Part shown: piece by piece, positions 42,942-51,259 of the stretch
Layout of the letters: every line of letters begins with the position of its first letter
How positions within the stretch are numbered: the stretch's first letter is position 1
Assembly: GCF_030814115.1 (NCBI RefSeq)
Contig: NZ_JAUSUP010000003.1
Span: forward strand, 62,001-126,000
From: Alkalibacillus filiformis
GTDB taxonomy: Bacteria; Bacillota; Bacilli; Bacillales; Alkalibacillaceae
Reading direction: 5' to 3'
DNA length: 64,000 nucleotides
Position numbers and translations under genes: made by a program
The notes under the pieces: generated by a model
Seen by the model: the letters and a program-made list of their open reading frames with translations, nothing else
Told to the model about the DNA's origin: nothing
Databases searched by the model: none

Positions 42942-44138
42942 GTGCCTATTAAAGTCGAAAACTTATCGAAGATTTTCGGTAAAAAAACAAAAGAGGCAAC
43001 GAAATTATTAGATGAAGGATATTCTAAAGAAGAAGTCCTTGAGAAAACTGGTTGTACAGTAGGTGTAAACCGTGCAACTTTTGAAGTAGAAGAAGGCGAA
43101 GTTTTCGTTATTATGGGGCTTTCAGGAAGTGGTAAGTCTACTTTATTACGTTTGTTAAACCGTTTAATTGAACCAACTGAAGGTAGTGTTGAAATTGACG
43201 GCCAAAACTTAGCAACGATGAACAAAGAAGACTTACGTGAAATTCGCCGTACTAAAATGAGTATGGTATTCCAGAAGTTCGCACTTTTTCCGTTTAGAAC
43301 GGTTTTAGATAATGCTGAGTTCGGTTTGGAAGTGCAAGGAATTGAGAAAGAAGAAAGAACACAAAAAGCTAAAGAAGCTTTAGATCTAGTTGGTTTAGGT
43401 GGTTATGTCAACCAGTATCCTAGTCAGCTATCGGGTGGTATGCAGCAACGTGTTGGTTTAGCTCGTGCATTAACTAATGACCCAGAGGTTCTATTAATGG
43501 ACGAAGCATTCTCTGCGTTAGATCCATTAATTCGTAAAGATATGCAAGATGAATTACTAGATTTACAAGAAACGATGAAGAAAACGATCATCTTCATTAC
43601 ACACGACTTAGATGAAGCGTTACGTATCGGTGACCGCATTGCATTAATGAAGGATGGTTCAATTGTACAAATTGGTACACCAGAAGAGATTCTAATTAAT
43701 CCAGCTAACGATTACGTAGAGAAGTTCGTTGAGGACGTTGATCGTTCTAAAGTGTTAACTGCCGATAAAATTATGAAGCGTCCAGAAACTGTTGATTATG
43801 ATAAGCACGGCCCTCGTGTAGCATTAGAAAGAATGCGCGAACAAGGCTTATCTTCAATCTTTGTAACAGACCGTTCTCGTAACTTAAAAGGTTATGTTAC
43901 AGCAGAGGATGCTAGAAAAGCTCGTGAAGAAGGTGTATCTCAGTTAAGTTCAATTATGAAAGATGATATGCCAACAGTTGATTTAGAAACGAGCATTCAA
44001 GATATCTTTAATATTATTCATGATGCTCCAGTGCCAGTTGCAGTAACAGAAGATGGCAAGCTACGTGGTGTTATTGTACGTGGAGCAGTCATTGCAGCAT
44101 TAGCTGATGGAAATGAGGTGAACGGAGATGGTGCTTGA
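42942..44138 (+). CDS. opuAA: Glycine betaine ABC transporter ATP-binding protein with CBS domains
   Basis: A 398-residue ATPase of the OpuA importer. N-terminal extension [20 protein letters not shown], Walker [10 protein letters not shown] (59-67), signature [15 protein letters not shown], Walker [14 protein letters not shown] (note EA in place of EP), switch [10 protein letters not shown]. Tandem CBS domains occupy about 275-395, a regulatory module for ionic strength or cyclic di-AMP in characterised OpuA systems. The GTG start at 42942 has AAGAGGTG upstream. It overlaps the permease start by 11 bp. It resembles the ATPase at 5.1 kb but is encoded first in its operon. Confidence 0.93.
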   Translation: MPIKVENLSKIFGKKTKEATKLLDEGYSKEEVLEKTGCTVGVNRATFEVEEGEVFVIMGLSGSGKSTLLRLLNRLIEPTEGSVEIDGQNLATMNKEDLREIRRTKMSMVFQKFALFPFRTVLDNAEFGLEVQGIEKEERTQKAKEALDLVGLGGYVNQYPSQLSGGMQQRVGLARALTNDPEVLLMDEAFSALDPLIRKDMQDELLDLQETMKKTIIFITHDLDEALRIGDRIALMKDGSIVQIGTPEEILINPANDYVEKFVEDVDRSKVLTADKIMKRPETVDYDKHGPRVALERMREQGLSSIFVTDRSRNLKGYVTAEDARKAREEGVSQLSSIMKDDMPTVDLETSIQDIFNIIHDAPVPVAVTEDGKLRGVIVRGAVIAALADGNEVNGDGA

Positions 44139-44970
44139 TAACATACCATATATACCAGTCGCCGATGGTATCGACTGGACTGTAGATAAAATTACGGATT
44201 GGTTTAGTTGGTTATTTGATCCGATTAAAGATGGTTTCGGTTGGTTACTTGATAACTCAGCTGATTATTTATCGATGGTGCCACCGATTGTCATTATTAT
44301 TTTAGTTGCTATTCTTGCTTTCCTTCTAAGTGGCAAAAAGTTCGGTTTAGCGGCGTTTACAATTGTTGGTTTAATCTTTGTGCATAACCAAGGATTATGG
44401 GAAGAATTAATGTTCACATTTACTCTCGTCTTTTACGCCAGCTTAATTTCTGTTTTAGTTGGTATTCCAGTGGGTATATTAATGTCGAAGAGTAAATTAG
44501 CAGAAAATATAATTACGCCAGTATTAGACTTCATGCAGACGATGCCGGCATTCGTTTACTTAATTCCGGCAGTAGCATTCTTCGGAATCGGTATGGTTCC
44601 AGGTGTATTTGCGTCATTTATTTTCGCAACACCTCCTGTTGTTCGTTTTACAAACTTAGGAATCCGCCAAGTGTCTAAAGAACTAGTGGAAGCATCAGAT
44701 GCGTTTGGTGCAACAGGAAACCAAAAACTATTTAAAGTGGAACTGCCGATGGCGAGACGGACAATCATGGCTGGTGTAAACCAGACGGTAATGCTTTCAT
44801 TATCAATGGTTGTTATTGCATCAATGATCGGTGCACCAGGTCTAGGTCGTGAAGTACTATCAGCTCTGCAACGTGCTGATGCTGGACCAGGTTTCGTAGC
44901 AGGTTTTGGTATCGTAATTTTAGCGATTATCATCGACCGCTTTACGCAAAACTTAAATAAAGAAAAGTAA
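44128..44970 (+). CDS. opuAB: Glycine betaine ABC transporter permease
   Basis: A 280-residue permease of the OpuA system. The N-terminal soluble stretch ([20 protein letters not shown]) precedes the first helix [18 protein letters not shown]. The core segments [20 protein letters not shown] and the EAA loop [20 protein letters not shown] are intact, followed by [20 protein letters not shown]. The start ATG at 44128 lies within the ATPase gene behind GAGGTGAACGGAG. Confidence 0.93.
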   Translation: MVLDNIPYIPVADGIDWTVDKITDWFSWLFDPIKDGFGWLLDNSADYLSMVPPIVIIILVAILAFLLSGKKFGLAAFTIVGLIFVHNQGLWEELMFTFTLVFYASLISVLVGIPVGILMSKSKLAENIITPVLDFMQTMPAFVYLIPAVAFFGIGMVPGVFASFIFATPPVVRFTNLGIRQVSKELVEASDAFGATGNQKLFKVELPMARRTIMAGVNQTVMLSLSMVVIASMIGAPGLGREVLSALQRADAGPGFVAGFGIVILAIIIDRFTQNLNKEK

Positions 44971-44987
44971 TAACTTAAGGGAGCTTC

Positions 44988-45013
44988 TTCTCTCTCCATT
45001 ATTGGGGAGAGAA
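44988..45013 (+). promoter_or_regulatory. mRNA hairpin between permease and first binding-protein gene
   Basis: A 10-bp stem with one G-U pair (44988-44997 with 45004-45013) and a 6-base loop, lacking a T run. It is not a terminator. It could protect the downstream binding-protein mRNA from decay or mark a processing site; this is inference. Confidence 0.55.
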
Positions 45014-45059
45014 GTTCCAATAAAACATAAACAAATATGTAAAGGGGAGTTGTTTAAAC

Positions 45060-45998
45060 ATGTTACAAGAAACATGGAAACGTTTAGGTTTAATCGCAGT
45101 ACTTGCGCTAACATTAGTAATCGCTGCATGTGGTACTGACGATGAAGATGCCACTGAAGACCCAGAAGGTGCAGATGGTGAAGAGACAACTGAAGAAGAA
45201 ACATTAGTAGGTGAAGGTAAAGAAGTAGAATTAGTATATGTTGAATGGGATTCTGAAATTGCGTCTACTCATGTAGTAGGTCATGTATTAGAAGATCTAG
45301 GATATGATGTAGACTTAACACCAATTGATAATGCTGTTATGTGGCAATCGGTTGCTAATGGTCAAGCAGATGGTATGGTAGCTGCATGGTTACCAGGTAC
45401 TCATGGTGACCTTTATGAAGAATACCAAGATGATTTAGTTGATTTAGGTGAAAACCTATCTGGTGCAAAGATTGGTTTAGTTGTACCTGAGTATATGGAA
45501 ATTGACTCTATTGAAGATTTAGATCAGTATGCTGATGAGTTAGGCGAAACGATTACTGGTATTGAAGCTGGTGCTGGTGTAGTACAAGCAGCTGAAAACG
45601 CTACTGAAACATATGCTAACTTAGAAGGTTGGGATGTCCAAACGTCATCTTCAGGTGCAATGGCTACAGCTTTAGGTGAAGCGATTAGCAATGAAGAAGC
45701 AATTGTTGTTACAGGCTGGACACCGCACTGGAAGTTCGCTGAGTATGACCTTAAGTACCTAGAAGATCCTGAATTATCATTTGGTGAAGAGGAGTTCATT
45801 GGTACTATGGTTCGTGAAGGTCTAGAAGAAGATCTACCAAATGCTTATAAAGTATTAGACCAATTTAATTGGGGAACTACTGACATGGAAGAAATTATGC
45901 TTGCAGTTCAAGAGGGTACTGATGTAGAAGAAGCAGTAGCAAATTGGATTGAGGAAAACGAAGATAAAGTGTCAGAGTGGACTGAAGGTTTACAGTAA
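45060..45998 (+). CDS. OpuAC-type glycine betaine-binding lipoprotein, lobe order I-II
   Basis: A 312-residue binding lipoprotein; lipobox IAAC with cysteine 24, then an acidic linker. Lobe I (about 57-155) contains VEWDSEIAST (Trp63) and AAWLPGTHGDL (Trp110, His115), ending GLVVPEYMEIDSIEDL. Lobe II (about 163-310) contains ITGIEAGAG and VVTGWTPHWKF (Trp220), ending KVSEWTEG. Three Trp and one His form the betaine cage in OpuAC. As recalled, B. subtilis OpuAC has lobe II first, so this protein is a circular permutant of that arrangement and of its own downstream neighbour. Third gene of the opuA operon; start ATG after AAAGGGGAG. Confidence 0.92.
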   Translation: MLQETWKRLGLIAVLALTLVIAACGTDDEDATEDPEGADGEETTEEETLVGEGKEVELVYVEWDSEIASTHVVGHVLEDLGYDVDLTPIDNAVMWQSVANGQADGMVAAWLPGTHGDLYEEYQDDLVDLGENLSGAKIGLVVPEYMEIDSIEDLDQYADELGETITGIEAGAGVVQAAENATETYANLEGWDVQTSSSGAMATALGEAISNEEAIVVTGWTPHWKFAEYDLKYLEDPELSFGEEEFIGTMVREGLEEDLPNAYKVLDQFNWGTTDMEEIMLAVQEGTDVEEAVANWIEENEDKVSEWTEGLQ

Positions 45999-46038
45999 GT
46001 AAAATTCATTTTGTTTGAATAGGAGAATCTAATTAAAC

Positions 46039-46953
46039 ATGAACTTAAAGAAAGTTGTGTTGTTATTAGCAATCTCATCTGTACTCGTGCTATCAGCATG
46101 TGGTACAGATGATGATACTGCTAATGGTGACGATTTCAACTATAGTGAAGAACTAGATTACACGATTATCGGGATTGAGCCAGGTGCTGGTATTACAGCA
46201 ACAACTGAAACGGCTATTGACCAAGAAGGTGGTTATGAAAGTTTGGCTGGATGGGACCTTGAACAATCGTCAACAGTAGCAATGGTTACAGAATTAGAAT
46301 CTGCCATTGCTAATGAGGAACCGATTATCGTAACGGGTTGGAACCCACATTGGAAGTTCGCACAGTTTCCAGATTTAAAATACCTTGATGATCCAAAAGG
46401 TATTTATGGTGGAGCTGAAAATATTCAGACCCTTGCTCGATTAGGTTTTGAAGAAGAACATCCTGAAGCATATGAAATCATTGATCGATTTTATTGGGAT
46501 GTAGAAGACATGGAAGAAATCATGTATGAATCCAATGAAACAGGCGATGATATTCATGATGTTGCTCAACAATGGGTAGAAGAAAATGAAGGTAAAGTAT
46601 CTGAGTGGACTGAAGGTGTAGCAGAAGGTGACGGTTCTGTAATTGAGATCGTCTCAACACCTTGGGACACTGAACGCTCATCTTCAAGTGTTCTTTCAAT
46701 CGTATTAGAAGAACACGGCTTTGATGTTGACGTAACACCTGTAGACCCTGCAATCGTCTTTGAATCACTTGCAACAGGTGATGCAGATGCTACAGTAGCA
46801 GCATGGTTACCATTTACTCACGCTGGATTCTATGAAAGTGTAGAGGATGACATCGTTGATTTAGGCCCTAACTTAGAAGGAGCTAAAATTGGCTTAGTCG
46901 TCCCTGGATATATGGATATTGATTCAATTGAAGATTTAGAACCAGCTGAATAA
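46039..46953 (+). CDS. opuAC: OpuAC-type glycine betaine-binding lipoprotein, lobe order II-I
   Basis: A 304-residue binding lipoprotein; lipobox LSAC with cysteine 21. Lobe II comes first (about 41-193): IIGIEPGAG, IVTGWNPHWKF (Trp101), ending KVSEWTEG. Lobe I follows (about 201-300): STPWDTERSSSS (Trp209), VAAWLPFTHAGF (Trp256, His261), ending GLVVPGYMDIDSIEDL. This is the B. subtilis OpuAC order and the reverse of the gene 40 bp upstream. All four cage residues remain, so it is probably functional and not a relic. The start ATG has TAGGAGAATC upstream; a terminator follows. Confidence 0.92.
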   Translation: MNLKKVVLLLAISSVLVLSACGTDDDTANGDDFNYSEELDYTIIGIEPGAGITATTETAIDQEGGYESLAGWDLEQSSTVAMVTELESAIANEEPIIVTGWNPHWKFAQFPDLKYLDDPKGIYGGAENIQTLARLGFEEEHPEAYEIIDRFYWDVEDMEEIMYESNETGDDIHDVAQQWVEENEGKVSEWTEGVAEGDGSVIEIVSTPWDTERSSSSVLSIVLEEHGFDVDVTPVDPAIVFESLATGDADATVAAWLPFTHAGFYESVEDDIVDLGPNLEGAKIGLVVPGYMDIDSIEDLEPAE

Positions 46954-46962
46954 ATTCACTAT

Positions 46963-47007
46963 ATAAGCCTATCAAGAGGGATTTCCTACTTGGTAGGCTT
47001 ATATTTT
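46963..47007 (+). terminator. Terminator of the opuA-type operon
   Basis: A 14-bp stem with one G-U pair (46963-46976 with 46989-47002) followed by a short T run. Confidence 0.82.
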
Positions 47008-47015
47008 GATTAAAG

Positions 47016-47152
47016 AATCGCCTGATTATTGATTAATTAGGCGATTTTTTCGATATTTAAGCGAAGTTTTATTTTTTTAAGCGAAATTCAAAATAATTAA
47101 GCGAAATCTAAAATAATCAGGCGAACGCCTAATTAATTAAGCGTTCGCCTGA
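47016..47152. repeat. 20-bp tandem array with hairpin ends (family 2)
   Basis: GCGA cores recur at 47041, 47061, 47081, 47101 and 47121 with an exact 20-bp period; the unit is close to AAATAATTAAGCGAAATTCA. At the left end an inverted copy (47016-47028) pairs with the first unit to form a 13-bp terminator-like stem followed by Ts. At the right end a perfect 12-bp stem (47117-47128 with 47141-47152) closes the array. The same hairpin occurs at 61965-62000. Lies between convergent opuAC and yhaH. Confidence 0.9.
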
Positions 47153-47161
47153 TCAGTCGGT

Positions 47162-47533
47162 TTACCTGCTATAATTTTGTTCTTTAATCTTCTCTTCTAA
47201 TTCTTTAATACCCTCTTCAATTTGAAGTAAGTGCTCTTGTAAATTTTCTTGATGAGGTTCGACTGTTTCCTTCCAGCTTTCAACAGACTCTTTAATGTCT
47301 TGTGATAAGTCTTTTAACAGTGCGGCACCTTCTTTAGATGTTTGCGCTAATTGATTTTTAAGGTCTAATCCGTTTTCTTTAATTTCTTGTGTAAGGTCAC
47401 GTAAACGGTCGGTTTGATCTTTCATACGGTTACGCATTTCTTCACCTGAAGTAGGTGTTGTTAATAGTGATACTGATGCTCCAACTACCCCACCGACTAA
47501 TACTCCTAAAAATAACGATTTACCATTTGGCAT
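47162..47533 (-). CDS. yhaH: YtxH-domain protein YhaH
   Basis: A 123-residue protein with an N-terminal helix GKSLFLGVLVGGVVGASVSLL followed by the YtxH-type TTPTSGEEMRNRMKD, then a long amphipathic helical region to the end. The arrangement fits YhaH of B. subtilis, encoded next to hit and hpr. YtxH proteins are general-stress-associated; the specific function is unknown. The ATG at 47533 follows GAAAGGGG. Confidence 0.85.
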   Translation of the reverse strand: MPNGKSLFLGVLVGGVVGASVSLLTTPTSGEEMRNRMKDQTDRLRDLTQEIKENGLDLKNQLAQTSKEGAALLKDLSQDIKESVESWKETVEPHQENLQEHLLQIEEGIKELEEKIKEQNYSR

Positions 47534-47643
47534 GATTTATAACCCCTTTCGTTACTTACTGCTATTATAACCTGTTTTCCCTATAATGTTTAGTGCTAAT
47601 CTTCTGTCAAAATACTTCATAGTTTTCTAAAGGGTGATCGTCG

Positions 47644-48063
47644 TTAAATCTCAAATGCGATCTTACCTGCAATATCTTGAAGTTTTTCTGGTGTGTAATC
47701 GTCACCATGTACTTCCCACTTTGATTTAAATCCATCATTTTCATTATAACGAGGAATTAAATGAATGTGGATATGAAATACACTTTGGTCTGCAAATGAA
47801 CCATTGTTGTTTAATGTGTTTAATCCTTTTGGTTCATATGCTGTTTTAATACCATTTGCAATCTTTGGAACCGCTTTAAATAGATTTGCTGCTGTTTCTT
47901 CATCAAGGTCGAATACGTCCTGACAATGCTTTTTTGGAATGACTAACGTATGTCCCTCTGTTACTTGACTAATGTCTAAAAAAGCGTATACTTGTTCGTC
48001 TTCATAAATTTTCGCTGACGGAATTTCACCATCAATAATTTTACAAAAGATACAATCTGACAT
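47644..48063 (-). CDS. hit: HIT family hydrolase
   Basis: A 139-residue nucleotide hydrolase or transferase of the histidine triad family. The active site HIHIH is at residues 97-101, and the zinc-type N-terminus CIFCKIIDGEIPS is present, as are FLDISQVTEGHTLVIPKKH. It is encoded divergently from ecsAB exactly as in B. subtilis. I choose ATG 48063 because the AGGAGG site directly abuts the ATG at 48069. Confidence 0.95.
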   Translation of the reverse strand: MSDCIFCKIIDGEIPSAKIYEDEQVYAFLDISQVTEGHTLVIPKKHCQDVFDLDEETAANLFKAVPKIANGIKTAYEPKGLNTLNNNGSFADQSVFHIHIHLIPRYNENDGFKSKWEVHGDDYTPEKLQDIAGKIAFEI

Positions 48064-48206
48064 CGTCATCCTCCTAAATATGTTCTTTAATTAGTATTGT
48101 AACGTAATCATTTGTCGAATGTAAGAAGAAAAGGTCTAAGCTATTAAATCTGATGAAATTTTTGGTATGATAAATATATAGTGTAATGATAGAAGAGAGG
48201 GATAAC

Positions 48207-48944
48207 ATGAGTGATTTATTAAAGGTAGAAGACCTCGTTGGTGGTTATACGAAGCAAAATGTTTTACACGGCATTTCATTTGAAGTGAAAAAAGGAGAAG
48301 TCGTCGGTTTAATCGGGTTAAACGGTGCTGGTAAAAGTACAACGATTAAGCATATTATCGGCTTAATGAACCCGAAAAAAGGTTCGGTTAATATTAATGG
48401 GAAAAGTATTGTGGAAGATCTAGAAAGTTATCGGCGGGAGTTTGCTTACATACCTGAGATGCCGATGCTTTATGAAGAATTAACATTAGAAGAACATTTA
48501 AGATTAACAGCAATGGCTTACGGTATTGATGAACAAACGTATAAAGAACGAACAGACTTTTTATTAAAAGAATTTCATTTAGATAAGAAGCGTAAATGGT
48601 TTCCTGTTCATTTCTCTAAAGGAATGAGGCAGAAGGTTATGATTATGTGCGCGTTTTTAGTCAACCCTTCTTTGTATATTGTGGATGAGCCTTTTGTTGG
48701 TTTAGACCCTCTTGGGATTCAGTCTTATTTAGATACGATGAATGAGATGAAAGAGCAGGGAGCTGGCGTGTTAATGTCGACACACATTTTAGCAACAGCT
48801 GAAAAATATTGTGATCGTTTTGTCATTATTCATCACGGTGAAATTCGCGCTTATGGGACACTGGATCACCTAAGACAAGAGTTTAATATGCCACAAGCAA
48901 GTTTAGATGACATTTACGTACAATTGACAAAGGACGATGCGTGA
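48207..48944 (+). CDS. ecsA: ABC transporter ATP-binding protein EcsA
   Basis: A 245-residue ATPase. B. subtilis EcsAB affects protein secretion, competence and intramembrane proteolysis by RasP. Walker A GLNGAGKST, Q-loop YIPEMPMLYEELTLEEHL, signature FSKGMRQKVMIMCAF (KG replaces the second G of the common LSGGQ), Walker B LYIVDEPFVGLDP and switch MSTHI are visible. The ATG at 48207 follows AGAGAGGGATAAC; the in-frame ATG at 48186 lies upstream of the site. A TGGTATGAT extended -10-like element lies near 48164-48172. Confidence 0.93.
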   Translation: MSDLLKVEDLVGGYTKQNVLHGISFEVKKGEVVGLIGLNGAGKSTTIKHIIGLMNPKKGSVNINGKSIVEDLESYRREFAYIPEMPMLYEELTLEEHLRLTAMAYGIDEQTYKERTDFLLKEFHLDKKRKWFPVHFSKGMRQKVMIMCAFLVNPSLYIVDEPFVGLDPLGIQSYLDTMNEMKEQGAGVLMSTHILATAEKYCDRFVIIHHGEIRAYGTLDHLRQEFNMPQASLDDIYVQLTKDDA

Positions 48945-48945
48945 A

Positions 48946-50169
48946 ATGGATACAAATCAATTATGGAAAGAACGTTTAAATAGTCATTTAAAAATGGTTA
49001 GCCGTTATATGCGGTTAATATTTAACGATCACTTAGCGTTTGCATTAATTTTCTTTGTAGCGGCATTCGCCTTTTTCTACCAGCAATGGTTAGAGACAGT
49101 CCCGGACACATTTCCAGTGGCTTGGATTATGGCTATATTAGTTGGCTTATTGTTAAGTTACAGTCCTGTTCGTACGTTTTTTAAAGAAGCTGACACAGTG
49201 TTCTTATTAAGTGTAGAAAATAGGCTGAAACCCTATATTAAAAATTCAATCGTCTATAGCTTCATAATGCAAAGTTATTGGATTGCGATTTTTATATTTG
49301 CTTTATCACCGTTATATTTTACGGTTTATAAGGAAATTAGTTCTATCTATTTGTTATTTGTTTTAGTTTTTGCTTTAGTTCTTAAAGTGGCGAACTTATT
49401 TGCGACTTGGTTCATCCAAAAAACGCGTGAACAAGGGCTTCATTATTTGGATCTGGGAGTTCGTCTTGTTATTAATGTGTTTGCGTTGTTCTTTCTGGCC
49501 ATTGGGCAACCGTATTATTCATTCATAGCAGCGTTATTGTTAGTTGGGGTTGTATTTTTAAATTATCACAATGTATATAAGAAATTTAGTTTACCGTGGG
49601 ATGATCTTATTGAAAAAGAGGAAGCGAGACTACAATTTTTCTATCGTATTGCCAACATGTCAACAGACGTTCCTCATTTAAAGCGCAAGCCGAAAAAACG
49701 TCATGGGCTTGTTCGGTTTGTAACAAGTAGAATGCCTTTAAGACAAAATCAAACGTTTATCTATTTGTATAGCATTACGTTTATTAGAAGTGGTGATTAT
49801 TTAGGAATGTACCTAAGGCTAATGCTGTTAGCGGTATTTTTCGCTTTTTGGATTCCTGCCTTTTGGGGAAAAATTATTTTCGCCATGTTGTTTTTATTTT
49901 TAACTGGGTTTCAATTTATTACGATTTACAATCACCATCGATCACTCGATTGGATTAAGTTATACCCAGTGCCACACGTTTTAAGGACAAAGGCAGTCCA
50001 TCAGTTAATATTAGTTCTCATGTTGCTTAAAATTATCGTGATGGGTGTTGTCTTCTTCTTTGCTACAGATTTAATGGGCGCATTAATTTACAGTAGTTTA
50101 GCTATTGCGTTTGCTGTGTTGTTTGAGGCGTTTTATGTGAAAGGGCGCATTCGAAAATTAGGGACGTAA
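48946..50169 (+). CDS. ecsB: ABC transporter permease EcsB
   Basis: A membrane protein of about 407 residues with multiple helices, the partner of EcsA. Recognisable EcsB features include the N-terminal LWKERLNSHLKMVSRYMRLI, the loop YSPVRTFFKEADTVFLLSVE and a basic cytoplasmic segment KRKPKKRHGLVRF in the middle. I prefer ATG 48946, which lies nine bases past the SD, to the ATG at 48937, which overlaps it. No ecsC gene follows; a terminator comes directly after. Confidence 0.92.
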   Translation: MDTNQLWKERLNSHLKMVSRYMRLIFNDHLAFALIFFVAAFAFFYQQWLETVPDTFPVAWIMAILVGLLLSYSPVRTFFKEADTVFLLSVENRLKPYIKNSIVYSFIMQSYWIAIFIFALSPLYFTVYKEISSIYLLFVLVFALVLKVANLFATWFIQKTREQGLHYLDLGVRLVINVFALFFLAIGQPYYSFIAALLLVGVVFLNYHNVYKKFSLPWDDLIEKEEARLQFFYRIANMSTDVPHLKRKPKKRHGLVRFVTSRMPLRQNQTFIYLYSITFIRSGDYLGMYLRLMLLAVFFAFWIPAFWGKIIFAMLFLFLTGFQFITIYNHHRSLDWIKLYPVPHVLRTKAVHQLILVLMLLKIIVMGVVFFFATDLMGALIYSSLAIAFAVLFEAFYVKGRIRKLGT

Positions 50170-50183
50170 AATAGGGTTGAATT

Positions 50184-50226
50184 AAAAAGGTTATGCTAAG
50201 AGTTAATTTAGCATAGCCTTTTTCTT
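50184..50226 (+). terminator. Terminator of ecsAB
   Basis: A 16-bp stem with one G-U pair (50184-50199 with 50208-50223) and a long T run. Confidence 0.9.
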
Positions 50227-50354
50227 TTTTTGAAGGGTGAATTTTCGCTTTTATCTGATAAAGCGTTCACACGCTGATGTTCACAAACGATAAGAATAGT
50301 GTTAAAATCATCACGGTTTAATGATAGAGATAGTATAGAAAGGTTCGATCATCA

Positions 50355-51212
50355 ATGGTAGGACAGAAACGAAAAACACATTTATCAAGAATAGAACAGA
50401 TGCTTTATATTATAGTTGGTTCTGCGATTGTGGCGGTAGCCTATAACGGATTCTTACTTCCAAATTACGTCGCTGCAGGTGGAGCTAGCGGTATTAGTAC
50501 GATCACTGAAGCTTTATTTGGTTTAGAGCCAGCGTATGTGATTTGGGGATTAAATATACCATTATTATTTGTCGCTTATTATTTACTCGGAAAAGGATCT
50601 GCATTTCGTTCGTTATCAGGTTCGTTAATTTTACCTTTTTTCGTTTATTTAACACGAAATATAGATGCGTTTGTGCAGGACCCTTTACTTGCTGCGTTGT
50701 TCGGAAGTTTGGGTGTCGGTGTCGGTTTAGGGATCGTCTTTTTAGGTGATGCATCAACGGGAGGAACGGCGTTATTAGCACAATTAATAAATAAGTATAC
50801 GAGTTTATCGTTAGGTGCCAGCATTGCTGTTGTCGATGGTATGGTCGTATTAACGGCTATTATCGTATTTGATATTGAACTCGGTTTATATGCTTTAATT
50901 GGAGTTTATATGACGAGTAAGTCGATAGATTTAGTTCAAACAGGTTTTAATAAGACGAAGACGACTCTCATTATTTCAAATGAGTATTTAGATGTGCAAG
51001 AAGCGATTTACACTCGGGTGGATCGTGGTGTGACGAGGTTATCTGCTCAAGGTGGTTTTACAGACAAAGAGCGCCCTGTCTTAATGTGTGTTGTAAATTC
51101 GTCTGAATTAGGTGGTTTAAAACGAACTATTAAAGAGGTTGACCCTGAAGCATTTGTGATCGTTACGGATTCGGCAGAAGTGGTCGGTCGAGGATTTTAT
51201 GATCCGATATAA
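50355..51212 (+). CDS. YitT family membrane protein (DUF161/DUF2179)
   Basis: A 285-residue protein with five to six N-terminal helices (LYIIVGSAIVAVAYNGFLLP onward) and a C-terminal cytoplasmic DUF2179 domain (about 205-285). Family hallmarks are ASGISTITEALFG, FLGDASTGGTALLAQL and, in the soluble domain, RGVTRLSAQGGFTDKERPVL. Function is not established. Monocistronic between ecsAB and the amidohydrolase. Confidence 0.9.
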   Translation: MVGQKRKTHLSRIEQMLYIIVGSAIVAVAYNGFLLPNYVAAGGASGISTITEALFGLEPAYVIWGLNIPLLFVAYYLLGKGSAFRSLSGSLILPFFVYLTRNIDAFVQDPLLAALFGSLGVGVGLGIVFLGDASTGGTALLAQLINKYTSLSLGASIAVVDGMVVLTAIIVFDIELGLYALIGVYMTSKSIDLVQTGFNKTKTTLIISNEYLDVQEAIYTRVDRGVTRLSAQGGFTDKERPVLMCVVNSSELGGLKRTIKEVDPEAFVIVTDSAEVVGRGFYDPI

Positions 51213-51216
51213 AAAG

Positions 51217-51255
51217 AAGGAGATGAACCTAAATATAGGCTTCATCTCCTTTTTG
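51217..51255. terminator. Terminator between the YitT and amidohydrolase genes
   Basis: An 11-bp stem (51217-51227 with 51241-51251) extended by a CCT/AGG inner pair, flanked by A and T runs; usable in both directions. Confidence 0.85.
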
Positions 51256-51259
51256 TTTA

